Source: JAHBVH01 sp034432375
Lineage (GTDB): Bacteria > Chloroflexota > Anaerolineae > Caldilineales > Caldilineaceae
Assembly (NCBI GenBank): GCA_034432375.1
Contig: DAOUCA010000057.1
Span: forward strand, 1 to 64,000
Reading direction: 5' to 3'
Length of the DNA: 64,000 nucleotides
The translations under genes were made by a program, and so were the position numbers. This document shows, in pieces, positions 9,011 to 17,950 of the stretch (its first letter is position 1; each line of letters starts with the position of its first letter). The notes beneath the pieces are model-generated. The model was given only the letters and a program-made list of their open reading frames with translations, was not told where the DNA came from and did no database searches.

Positions 9011-12000
9011 ATGAACGTTGCCGTCCGCCCAATCCCATCGGGGCCTGCCAGCACTCGCCACCGACTGGGTTTAGTTCCGGCATTCTTAGTTTTCGTCTTA
9101 TTGGGTTTCAGTGGCCTGGTCCATGTAACCCCAGTGCACGCACAGACGGTTACGCCCGCGGCCAACCCCGATCTCACCACAACTTGCGGGCTTGATGTGG
9201 TGCTGGCTCTTGACGAATCGGGGTCGCTGCAAGGCTATGAACAGACGGTGCGCGATAGCGTGCGTGGTCTGTTGGAAGCGCTTGCCGGTACAGGGTCACG
9301 GGTGGCGCTGGTAGAATTTAACCTCGACGCGCGCACGCCCCTAGGTTCAACCTATATTGATCTGACCAATGAAGCCAATGGCCCGTTGAGCCCAACCGGC
9401 CAGCTGACCTTTTACCTCGACAACAACTATGTGCCCAATGGCTACACCAACTGGGATGCCGCCTTTGGCAAGGTTGCCGAGATCAACAGCAGCCAAGGCC
9501 GTGCGCCGCTGGTCATCTTCTTTACCGACAGTGAACCAAATGTCTACACGAATCAATTTGGTTCGGTGATCGGTGGCGACGATCCGCGCTCGCTCGATGA
9601 GGCTATCCAATCGGCCAACAGCGTCAAAGCCCAAGGGTCCCATATTTTCATGGTCGGCGTGGGCAATGTGATCGACTACAACCGCCTTGTTGCCGTCGCA
9701 GGCCCCGAGCGCTTCCCCGATTTCAACTATTCGTTTGCCCAATCAGACTACACCCTAACCAATTACGCCCAACTGACCACCGCCCTCCGTCAGATCGCCT
9801 TTAGCCTTTGCGGCCCGTCGGTTACGGTGACGAAATATGCGGACAGTGGCAGTGGGCTGCAAACGGTCAGCGGGCAGACCTTTGGCGGCGCGGTCAGTAT
9901 GACGAGCGCGGGGCAGCCGGCAAATAGTTTTGTCTGGACAGCGCCGGTCAGTGGGGCGGCAGCCCAAGTGGGCACGAGTCAGAATGCGACCACCGCGTCC
10001 AATGGCACGGCGCAGTGGCAATGGACTCCTGGCACGCTGCAAAGTCCGCAGCCGTGGAACTCACAATTTGTGCTTGATGAGGTGAGCCTGCCCGGCTATT
10101 TCTTCGCGTCGGCCAGTTGTTTACGCAAAACGCTCAACCCCGCCGGTGGCTTTACCTCGGGCAACTTTAGCCTCAGCGCGTTGCCGGCGACCTTTGCCGT
10201 CGGGCCAAATGACTTGGTCACCTGTGATGTCGTCAATGAACGGCTCTCGTTAGCTGTGCAAAAGTCGGCCAATCCGACGTCGGTGCCGGAGGCGGGGGGC
10301 GATGTTACCTTTGCCTTCAATGTGACCAACAAGGGGACAGCCGCGGTTGCACTCACCGGGCTGACCGATTCCGCCTTTGGCAATTTGCATGGCCAGGGCA
10401 GCTGTGTGGCCGATGGCAGTAAACAGCTTGCTGTCGGCGCAAGCTACCAATGTACCGTTGTCAAACGGATTGCCGGCAATGTGGGCAGCCCTCACACCAA
10501 CACGGTCACCGCGACCGTGCGCGCAACCAATGGCACCACCGTTAGCAATTCAGCGAGTGCCACCGTCACCTTCCGCGATAGTCAGCCCAGCGTGACCCTC
10601 ACTCGCAGCGTCAACCCGACCACTTTGCCCGAGCCGGGGGGCGCTTTTACCTACAATGTCCAGGTCACCAACAACAGCGCTGGCGAAGCGTTACAACTGA
10701 CCGCGCTCAACGATACCCCCTTTGGCAATATTGCAGTCCTCGGCGGTGCGATTACGGCCACGACTTGTACCCTCCCCCAAACCTTGGCCCGTGCTGCCAC
10801 GCCGGGAGCGAGCTATAGTTGCCAATTTACCGCAAAGGTTACTGGACAACCGGCTCTCTATACGGATAGCTTGATCGCCGTTACCAACGATGACGATGGC
10901 AACGTTGTCCCCTTCACCCGCAATCAGAGCGTGACGATTGTAAATTTGCCACCGGCAGCAACCTTGCAATTGCTTGCCGACCCACAAAGTCTGCCCGAGC
11001 CAGGAGGCAGATTTACCTTCACCGCCACCGTCACCAACAATTCCCCGTTGGAAGCGTTAACCTTGTCGGCGTTAAATAGCACGTTGGCGACGTTAGCCGC
11101 GCCGGCCAATATCAACACCACCTGTCAGGTGCCACAAACATTGGCCGTGGGCGCATCCTATCGCTGTACCTATCAGGCGTTGATCCTACAAAACAGGGGC
11201 ACCTACGCAGTCGGTGTGGCCGCCACCGTTGGCGATGATGACAACACAACATTGGCGCTCAATGCCACCACTGAAGTGGATCTTACCGATCTGCCCTCAT
11301 CAATTCTGGTGACCAAGCAGGCAAGTCAGACGACAATTACCGAGCCGGGGGGCGATGTCACCTTTACTGTAACCGTCAAAAATAGCAGTGCAGTTGACGC
11401 GGTAACGATTAGCGAAGTTGTCGACGATGTCTATGGCGATCTCAGCGCGGCGTGTAGCCCAACGCTGCCAGCGACGCTAGCGCCAGCCGCCTCGTTGCAA
11501 TGCGTCTTTGTCGGCACGATCAGCGGCGCAGTCGGCACGGTCCACACCAATGAAGCAACGGCCAGCGGCACCGACGATGATGGTCACCCCGTCAGCGACA
11601 GCGACACAGAGAGCATCGAGATCACCGATGTACCTTCGCTGCTAGAGGTCACACAAGTTGCCCTGCCGGCCAACCTGCCGGAGCCAGGCGGGCCGGTGTT
11701 GATCACAACGATGATCAAGAACATCAGCCCGACCGACGCTGTGACGATTGGCAAAGTGGAGACCAACGAAGTCGACTTCCTGATGGTCCCCAAGGTACGC
11801 ACGGCTGGGGCGGCGCTGCTGGATATCAGCGACACCTGTCAACCGGCGCTGCCGGCCACATTGACACCTGGCCAAGCGCTCTATTGTACCTTTACCAAAA
11901 TCGTTACGGGGGCGATCCATCAGCGACACACGAGCAATGTCGTCGTCAGCGGCGTGGATGACGAGAATCTACCGCTGCAGCAGACCAGCCGCGAGGCGAT

Positions 12001-13573
12001 TGATATTATCGACGTGCCCTCGTCGATCCGCGTCACCGTGAGCAGCAATCCAGTCAGCGTGCCGGAAGCGGGCGCACTGGTCAGCTTTATCGTACATGTC
12101 AGAAACAGCAGTACGGTCGATACCGTCACGATTCAAAGCTTAACCAGCAGCCGCTTTGGTGACCTGAGCGCCACTTGTGCGGGTCTGCTACCGGCAATTT
12201 TGGCCCCCGGTGCAAGCATCGACTGCATCTTTACCCAATTTGTCAGTGGTGATGTTGATGCGCTGCTGCAACAACAGACGAGTGCCAGTGCAATCGATGA
12301 TGATGGCCAACCGGTTGCCGACAGCACGCAGAACACCATCGGCGTTACCGACACCCCCTCGTCACTCAAGATCACACAGATCGCCGAACCGACGGGGGTC
12401 AATGAACCGGGTGCGTTCGTCACCTTCACCGTGATGATCCTCAACAGCAGCGCGGTTGACGATGTCACCGTCGAGAGCGTCGAAGATAGCCACAGCGGCG
12501 ACATCAGCGCCACGTGTCAGCCGGCGTTGCCGACCACATTGGCTCCTGGTGTGCAGATGAATTGTCGCTTCAGCGAATTTGTCGGCGGCAATGCCGCAAC
12601 AGTCAACCAGCGACAGATCACCGTCAATGGTACGGATGATGATGCCGTGGCAGTCAGCGACTTCAACCTGATCGCGGTCGATGTGCTCGATGTGTTGCCA
12701 ACGGCGACCTTGGCCGCTACGGCAACGCCCAATCAAATTTTGGAGACGGGCGGGCTTGTCTCAATGACGGTCACTATCGTCAACAATGGGCCGGAGGTGA
12801 CGACGATGACGGCGCTGAGCAGTACGATTGCTGGCGATCTCAACGGGCTCGGCAATTGCGCCGTGCCACAGAGTTTGGCGGCCAATGGGGGTATCTACCG
12901 CTGTTCGTTCAGCCGCTTTATCGACGGCGTGGCAACGGCCCCCCCGCTCAACCTCGTCAGCGCGATAGTGAGTGATGATGAAGGCAACGAAAGCAGGTTG
13001 AGCGATGAAGCCGATCTCTTCCTGTTGGCTGTAGCACCGAATCTACACCTAAGTAAAGAAGACACCTTGCTGGTCGATCTCTTTGACAACCCCGCTGACG
13101 AAGGGAAAGTTTCGCCCGGCGACACCCTACGCTACACGATCCAGGTGGCCAATACGGGCAATGGCACGGCACAGCAGGTGCTGCTCGAAGATACGCCGGA
13201 TCCCAACAGTGGCTTGATTGTTGGCTCGGTCACAACGAGCAAAGGGAGCATTTTGCTGGGGAACACAACGGGCGATAGAGAGATCGTTGTGTTGCTTGGC
13301 GATCTGGCGGTTGGTGAAACGGCCACGGTCGAGTTTAATGTGCTTGTACTGCAAGGGACCGGTACCACGTTGTTGCGCAATCAAGCGTTCCTCAGCTATG
13401 GCGCGTTCAACGACCCCGGTGGTTCGAGCGTCGAAGGATCGGATGACCCCAACACGCCCTTCCTCGGCGACCCAACTGACACGCAAGTCTTTATCCCGCC
13501 GACCGGGCTTGATCCAGAAGATGAACCAACGCCGGCGAGTCAGATGCTCTATCTACCGATGATACAACGGTAG
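9011..13573 (+). CDS. secreted von Willebrand A protein with DUF11-type repeats
   Basis: A 1520-residue secreted protein; AAGGAG six bases before ATG; signal peptide about 1-45 (ends PVHAQ). A vWA domain spans about 60-265 with MIDAS residues in LALDESGS, the Thr in NGYTNWD and FFTDSEPN. A SpaA/Cna-like region follows (about 268-410), then eight repeats of about 110 residues, each opening with a pattern like LPEPGGxFTFTVTVxNxS and holding SYQCTF and TNDDDG motifs. One canonical DUF11 domain (SPGDTLRYTIQVANTG) precedes the end LYLPMIQR. The stalk of repeats probably displays the metal-dependent adhesion head away from the cell. It starts 74 bp after the previous gene with no terminator between, so co-transcription is possible. 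Confidence 0.88.
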   Translation: MNVAVRPIPSGPASTRHRLGLVPAFLVFVLLGFSGLVHVTPVHAQTVTPAANPDLTTTCGLDVVLALDESGSLQGYEQTVRDSVRGLLEALAGTGSRVALVEFNLDARTPLGSTYIDLTNEANGPLSPTGQLTFYLDNNYVPNGYTNWDAAFGKVAEINSSQGRAPLVIFFTDSEPNVYTNQFGSVIGGDDPRSLDEAIQSANSVKAQGSHIFMVGVGNVIDYNRLVAVAGPERFPDFNYSFAQSDYTLTNYAQLTTALRQIAFSLCGPSVTVTKYADSGSGLQTVSGQTFGGAVSMTSAGQPANSFVWTAPVSGAAAQVGTSQNATTASNGTAQWQWTPGTLQSPQPWNSQFVLDEVSLPGYFFASASCLRKTLNPAGGFTSGNFSLSALPATFAVGPNDLVTCDVVNERLSLAVQKSANPTSVPEAGGDVTFAFNVTNKGTAAVALTGLTDSAFGNLHGQGSCVADGSKQLAVGASYQCTVVKRIAGNVGSPHTNTVTATVRATNGTTVSNSASATVTFRDSQPSVTLTRSVNPTTLPEPGGAFTYNVQVTNNSAGEALQLTALNDTPFGNIAVLGGAITATTCTLPQTLARAATPGASYSCQFTAKVTGQPALYTDSLIAVTNDDDGNVVPFTRNQSVTIVNLPPAATLQLLADPQSLPEPGGRFTFTATVTNNSPLEALTLSALNSTLATLAAPANINTTCQVPQTLAVGASYRCTYQALILQNRGTYAVGVAATVGDDDNTTLALNATTEVDLTDLPSSILVTKQASQTTITEPGGDVTFTVTVKNSSAVDAVTISEVVDDVYGDLSAACSPTLPATLAPAASLQCVFVGTISGAVGTVHTNEATASGTDDDGHPVSDSDTESIEITDVPSLLEVTQVALPANLPEPGGPVLITTMIKNISPTDAVTIGKVETNEVDFLMVPKVRTAGAALLDISDTCQPALPATLTPGQALYCTFTKIVTGAIHQRHTSNVVVSGVDDENLPLQQTSREAIDIIDVPSSIRVTVSSNPVSVPEAGALVSFIVHVRNSSTVDTVTIQSLTSSRFGDLSATCAGLLPAILAPGASIDCIFTQFVSGDVDALLQQQTSASAIDDDGQPVADSTQNTIGVTDTPSSLKITQIAEPTGVNEPGAFVTFTVMILNSSAVDDVTVESVEDSHSGDISATCQPALPTTLAPGVQMNCRFSEFVGGNAATVNQRQITVNGTDDDAVAVSDFNLIAVDVLDVLPTATLAATATPNQILETGGLVSMTVTIVNNGPEVTTMTALSSTIAGDLNGLGNCAVPQSLAANGGIYRCSFSRFIDGVATAPPLNLVSAIVSDDEGNESRLSDEADLFLLAVAPNLHLSKEDTLLVDLFDNPADEGKVSPGDTLRYTIQVANTGNGTAQQVLLEDTPDPNSGLIVGSVTTSKGSILLGNTTGDREIVVLLGDLAVGETATVEFNVLVLQGTGTTLLRNQAFLSYGAFNDPGGSSVEGSDDPNTPFLGDPTDTQVFIPPTGLDPEDEPTPASQMLYLPMIQR

Positions 13574-13582
13574 GGGAAGGCT

Positions 13583-13673
13583 GGTGCCTACGCGCCGGCG
13601 TAGGCACCGCACCTGACAGTGGTTCTGTTGCTGCTCGTTTTACCCAGAGCATGGAACGAGCAGCAACAGAACC
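13583..13673. terminator. two strong hairpins after the vWA gene
   Basis: GGTGCCTACGC (13583-13593) pairs with GCGTAGGCACC (13598-13608) around a 4-nt loop. A perfect 19-bp stem follows, 13621-13639 with 13655-13673 (left arm GGTTCTGTTGCTGCTCGTT), around a 15-nt loop. No U-run follows at once (CTTTTTG lies about 10 bp on). They probably end the surface-protein transcript; the 19-bp perfect palindrome may also be a small mobile repeat. Confidence 0.6.
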
Positions 13674-13801
13674 ATAGATGCCCTGCTTTTTGTCGTTTTT
13701 GCCCCGCTACACTATACTCCCCGGCGGTATGAATTCTTGCTTGTTGGACCACACCCTAACATTTTCTTCCTAACCATTTATAACGAATATAACGAGGCCT
13801 T

Positions 13802-14773
13802 ATGCATCAAGTTCGGGCGTTGTTTGCATTGCGACCGGGCGCTTTATACGCGCAATTCGTCGCGGGTGATCAAGTAGGTTGGCTATTGGCCGTAGCCTCG
13901 ACCGTCGCCTTTAGTCTGGCAACGCCCTTGGGCAAAGCAGCCGTGGCACTCGCGATCAATCCTTCCACCTTGCTGGTTTATCGCTTTAGCGGCACGGTCT
14001 TGTTGATGCTCGTATCGCTACTGCTGGTGGCCCCCGAGAAGGTACGGATTGATCGGCGTGGGCTGTGGGCAACGGCAGTGGCAGGGATCGCCAATGGGTT
14101 GGGCGCGCTCTCCTTTTTCTGGTCACTCACCCGCATCGATGCCTCGGTGGCAACGATGATCTTTTCGCTCAACCCGCTGTTGATCCTCGGGTTGCTGGCA
14201 TTGCGCGGAGAACGGCTAACTCGGCGTCATCTGTTACGCACCGTGCTAGGCTTGGGGGGAGCCTACTTGCTGCTTGGGCCCAATGCGCAGGTCGACCCCT
14301 ATGGCGCGCTGCTTGCTGCCGGCTGTATGGTCGGTTTTGCCATCGAAGTGGTTGTCATTCAATGGTGGTTGCGCAGCTATGATTCGCGCACAATAACGCT
14401 CTATATTCTCTTCTGGATGTTGGTGGTCAACTTGCTCTTCGCCCTCACGCAAACCATCAACGGGACGATTGTGTGGCAAATTACCGACCCGCGTGGCTGG
14501 CTGTTGTTGGTGATATTGATTCTGGTCGCCAGCTACTTTGCCTGGTGGTCGATGTTTAGCGCAATTGCGCGCATCGGCGGTAGCCAAATGGCGTTGCTTA
14601 TGCCAATCGAGACCTTGCTCTCGGCCACTTGGTCGATCACGCTGCTGGGCGAGTCGATGGGGACGGGGCAGTTGATTGGTGGAACGCTGATTCTGATCAG
14701 CGCGCTGTTGGCCGCAGAGCGTCTGACCCATGTGCAGTGGCGCCCCCGTTGGCGCGCTTGGCCACGCCGTTGA
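13802..14773 (+). CDS. EamA-type (DMT superfamily) membrane transporter
   Basis: A 323-residue inner-membrane protein with about ten hydrophobic segments in two five-helix halves, as in EamA/RhaT drug/metabolite transporters. The first half opens LLAVASTVAFSLATPLGKAA and holds FFWSLTRIDASVATMIFSLN; the second half carries SMFSAIARIGGSQMALLMPI, the usual Pro-bearing signature near helix 9. The first ~25 residues are not typical and an internal start is possible. Substrate cannot be told from sequence. It stands alone, after the terminator of the surface cluster and before the SCP2-like gene. Confidence 0.85.
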   Translation: MHQVRALFALRPGALYAQFVAGDQVGWLLAVASTVAFSLATPLGKAAVALAINPSTLLVYRFSGTVLLMLVSLLLVAPEKVRIDRRGLWATAVAGIANGLGALSFFWSLTRIDASVATMIFSLNPLLILGLLALRGERLTRRHLLRTVLGLGGAYLLLGPNAQVDPYGALLAAGCMVGFAIEVVVIQWWLRSYDSRTITLYILFWMLVVNLLFALTQTINGTIVWQITDPRGWLLLVILILVASYFAWWSMFSAIARIGGSQMALLMPIETLLSATWSITLLGESMGTGQLIGGTLILISALLAAERLTHVQWRPRWRAWPRR

Positions 14774-15067
14774 TAGGCAGTCAGCCCTGAAAAGATTTCA
14801 TTCACCCACCGATCCTAGCAACCAACAGTTGCTATGGTATAATAACAGAGTAAATATTGGCTGGAGCTACTACCCCAGTGAATCATGTTAGTGCCCCTAC
14901 TGTAAGTAGGTTTTACCGCCACCAAAGCGCCCAAAAATTATAGAAGAGAGATCTTGTGGCTCTGCTGTTTTGGTAGCAGTTTTGAGCTTTTTGCGGTGGG
15001 CTTTGTCAGTGAATCATGCAGAATGGGCAGCAGCGTTTGGCGAGTAGGGGAAGCGAAGAGAGAGCGC

Positions 15068-15466
15068 ATGGCAATTTTTCAGTCCGATCAACAACTTTAC
15101 GCGCTGTTAGCAGATCTCTTTGTGGCGGTTACGGCCACACCGGCTAACATCGAGTCGTTTACGCAAAGCAATCTCGTCATTCGCATGCGGACTCAAAACC
15201 CCGAGGCGGAGATTCTGCTCGATGGTCGGCAACCACCGCTCGAAGTCTTCTATGGCACGCGGCCAGGCAAAGCCAACTTAGAGGTCGTCATGGAGGCTGA
15301 TCTGCTCCACCAAATTTGGAGTGGTGAACAGAGTGCCAGCGAGGCCTTTTTTAGCGGCCGCATCAAGACCAAAGGCAATCTGCTCAAGGCAATGCAGCTT
15401 CTTGACCTTTTGCGTGAGTGTGAAGCAGTCTATCCGACAGTAGCTGCAAGCCATGGATTGATGTAG
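15068..15466 (+). CDS. SCP2 sterol-binding-domain-like protein
   Basis: A 132-residue protein starting MAIFQSD. The central part (VIRMRTQNPEAEILLDG; VMEADLLHQIWSG; FFSGRIKTKGNLLKAMQL) follows the SCP2 fold, in which a beta sheet is covered by helices binding a lipid. An in-frame ORF extends upstream to 14954, but those residues are unlike the family and the purine-rich stretch GAAGCGAAGAGAGAG lies just before the ATG at 15068. Function in bacteria is unsettled: a lipid carrier or ligand-binding module. It lies about 230 bp before dnaG. A TATAAT at 14838-14843 could be its -10 element. Confidence 0.75.
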   Translation: MAIFQSDQQLYALLADLFVAVTATPANIESFTQSNLVIRMRTQNPEAEILLDGRQPPLEVFYGTRPGKANLEVVMEADLLHQIWSGEQSASEAFFSGRIKTKGNLLKAMQLLDLLRECEAVYPTVAASHGLM

Positions 15467-15693
15467 AAATTGGTCGTCGTGCGTTTCGTAAACGAACCAC
15501 ATACGATGTACTCCTTACTCGGCATTTCCGCCGATCTTTTTCAGCTTCCTACGTCATTTTTACCATTGGAAACAGGGGAGATGAGCTAGTAGCCGCCAAG
15601 CTATTCATCGTACCGACCTGCTGACTCCTTTGACACCCACTAGAACACACGTTATAATTTCGAGATGGCAATGGCTGAGAAGACAAACAACCT

Positions 15694-17766
15694 ATGACCG
15701 CAATCGACGAAATTAAGCAGCGGATTGATATTGTTGACTTTATCGGGCGCTATGTACAACTGAAACGGGCAGGTACTACCTACAAAGGTCTTTGCCCTTT
15801 TCATGACGAACGCACCCCCAGTTTTGTTGTCTTTCCACAATCGGGAACTTGGCGTTGCTTTGGCGCTTGTGGTATCGGTGGGGATGCATTCACCTTTCTC
15901 ATGCAGCGTGAAAATCTTGATTTCCGCGAAGCGCTGCAGATGTTGGCTAATGAATTGGGGATCACGCTCGACGATGAGCAGGATGCTTCCCAAGATGAGC
16001 GGGCTCGACTCTATGAAATCAACGATGTCGCGGCCGCTTACTTTCAACAGATCCTGCGCCACCATCAAGGGGCCCTAGAAGCACGGGCCTACCTTGAACG
16101 TCGTGGGGTAAGTTCGGCGACATCTGATCAATTTCGCATTGGCTATGCGTTGGATAGTTGGTCTGGCCTGCGCGACTTTCTCAGCGAAAAGGGTTGGTCC
16201 CTGGAGGATCAACAGAAAGCTGGGTTGGTTAAGCGCCACGAAGAGCGCAACAGCATTTACGATGCCTTTCGAGGACGGGTGATGATCCCGATTCGCGATC
16301 GCCAGGGGCGGGTGATCGGTTTTGGTGGACGAGTGTTGGGCGATGCGCAGCCAAAGTACCTGAATACGGCAGAGACGCCACTCTTTCAAAAGTCGCAGAT
16401 CATTTTTGGGCTGGATCTAGCCCGCGATAGTATTCGACGAGACAACCGAGTTGTGATCGTTGAAGGCTATATGGATGTGATTGCGGCGCATCAGCATGGC
16501 TTTACCAACGTGGTCGCCTGTATGGGCACCTCGTTGACCAGCGAGCAACTACAACAGCTACACCGGTTTACCAACAATTTTGTTTTGGCCTTAGATGCCG
16601 ACGCCGCTGGCCAGCAGGCGACAGTTCGTGGGCTCAACCAAGCTCGCCAATCGCTCTTGCGGGTGCAAAAGCCGACGGTCATGCCAAGCGGCCAAGTACG
16701 GCTGACCGAACGGCTCAGTGCCAATTTGGCGATTGTCTCGATGCCTGATGGGCTAGATCCGGATGATCTAATCCGCCAAGCCCCGACGCAGTGGCGGGAA
16801 TTGGTCGACAAAGCACAGCCCCTCGTCGATTTTTATCTGCGCTTTGTCGCCAAACAGTATGATTTGCAGAGTGCACAAGGTAAAGGGCTAGCCGTTGCCG
16901 AATTAGCACCACTCATTGCAGAGCTCGATGACGAGATTGAGCGGCAGCATTATATCCAGCAGTTGAGTCGACAGGTACAGATTGATGAGCTGACGATTCT
17001 CAATCGAGTACAAGCGGCGGCCAAAACCAGTTCTCTGCCGCTTGATGTAAAACGTAAACGGTCGGTCAGTCGATTTGGTGCGGTGCAGAATCGGCAGGGT
17101 GAGCAGGGAGAGCCATCGGCAGATCCGCAGGCACCGTTTGTACGTGGCGAATCTCGCGAAAGCAATGCCGAAGCGCAAGGCCACAGGCGAAATGTTGGCG
17201 GCGAGGCCGGCAGGAGTGATGCAAAGCGTGCCGTCCAACGGGCGATTTCGCAAGAAGATCACCTGATTGCCAATATTTTGCGTGAGCCGGATCTGATTGT
17301 CTGGCTTGCCACGGCCACTGCCGTATTAGAGGTTACACCGCTGGAAGTTGCTGACCTACAATCGGTGCAAAATCAAGAGATCTTTAAAGCATTGCGTTAT
17401 TACTTGCAAGGCGAGGAACCGTGGGATTGGGAGCTGTTTCAAGAGATGCTGACGCCCCATCTGCACGGCCATCTTGCACATCTTTTAAGTTATGGTGCAC
17501 AGTTACCCCATTGCGACCCGCTACAGTTGCGTGGGGATACTGTATCCACATTGCTTCATCTGCGTATCCAACAGCTGCGCACAGAAGCTCGCAACATTCA
17601 GTTTTTGCAGGATGATGCGGCTCGACAAGGGGATATGCAGGCAGCCAAACAGTTTGCCGAATTGAGTAACCGACAAATTCGTAATCTGTTCCATCTACAA
17701 CAGTCCCAACAAGCGCTGAGCCGGTTGTTGGGGCCCAATGGTCAGCTTTACGGGGTTGCAACGTAA
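15694..17766 (+). CDS. dnaG: DNA primase DnaG
   Basis: A 690-residue primase that makes RNA primers at the replication fork. The CHC2 zinc finger uses C34, H37, C55 and C59 (CPFHDE, CFGACGIGGD; the last two Cys are three residues apart). The TOPRIM core holds VEGYMD (about 257) and DADAAG (about 301). Residues about 470-510 form a low-complexity linker, followed by the helical DnaB-binding domain. It is 690 residues against about 580 in E. coli, the excess being mostly the linker. It precedes sigA, the classic dnaG-rpoD order (here without rpsU). Start ATG has no strong Shine-Dalgarno, but the first residues MTAIDEIKQRIDIVDFIGRY match the family. Confidence 0.97.
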   Translation: MTAIDEIKQRIDIVDFIGRYVQLKRAGTTYKGLCPFHDERTPSFVVFPQSGTWRCFGACGIGGDAFTFLMQRENLDFREALQMLANELGITLDDEQDASQDERARLYEINDVAAAYFQQILRHHQGALEARAYLERRGVSSATSDQFRIGYALDSWSGLRDFLSEKGWSLEDQQKAGLVKRHEERNSIYDAFRGRVMIPIRDRQGRVIGFGGRVLGDAQPKYLNTAETPLFQKSQIIFGLDLARDSIRRDNRVVIVEGYMDVIAAHQHGFTNVVACMGTSLTSEQLQQLHRFTNNFVLALDADAAGQQATVRGLNQARQSLLRVQKPTVMPSGQVRLTERLSANLAIVSMPDGLDPDDLIRQAPTQWRELVDKAQPLVDFYLRFVAKQYDLQSAQGKGLAVAELAPLIAELDDEIERQHYIQQLSRQVQIDELTILNRVQAAAKTSSLPLDVKRKRSVSRFGAVQNRQGEQGEPSADPQAPFVRGESRESNAEAQGHRRNVGGEAGRSDAKRAVQRAISQEDHLIANILREPDLIVWLATATAVLEVTPLEVADLQSVQNQEIFKALRYYLQGEEPWDWELFQEMLTPHLHGHLAHLLSYGAQLPHCDPLQLRGDTVSTLLHLRIQQLRTEARNIQFLQDDAARQGDMQAAKQFAELSNRQIRNLFHLQQSQQALSRLLGPNGQLYGVAT

Positions 17767-17780
17767 GAGTCTCATCCAGT

Positions 17781-17853
17781 TATACTCCGCCGCAGCACAT
17801 AGTACCATTTTTACTCGTGTACAAAATGGTACTTTATGGCACAGCTCAGTATA
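17781..17853. repeat. 73-bp palindromic element, family C copy 1
   Basis: Two 31-bp arms around an 11-bp loop, ends TATACT / AGTATA, inner arm GTACCATTTT / AAAATGGTAC. A second copy of the same length lies at 55223-55295. Its arms match this copy in reverse orientation (29 of 31 in one arm), while the loop matches in direct orientation (9 of 11). It sits between dnaG and sigA and could form a hairpin in the mRNA. Confidence 0.8.
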
Positions 17854-17923
17854 ATCCGCCAACGTGTGTAAGTTGACCAGTGCTGTTGTATAAGTTGCAA
17901 CCTACTGTTACTCATCTTGTTTG

Positions 17924-17939
17924 ATCCGCAATTGCGGAT
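17924..17939. promoter_or_regulatory. 16-bp perfect palindrome upstream of sigA
   Basis: ATCCGCAATTGCGGAT is a perfect palindrome whose end is 11 bp before the sigA ATG and which abuts the ribosome binding site GGGAAGG. A dimeric repressor site or an mRNA hairpin that masks the start region are both possible. Confidence 0.5.
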
Positions 17940-17950
17940 AGGGAAGGCCA

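Noticed and set aside
14954..15067. 38-residue extension of the SCP2-like protein
   Set aside because: The residues are unlike the family, and a purine-rich binding site precedes the ATG at 15068.
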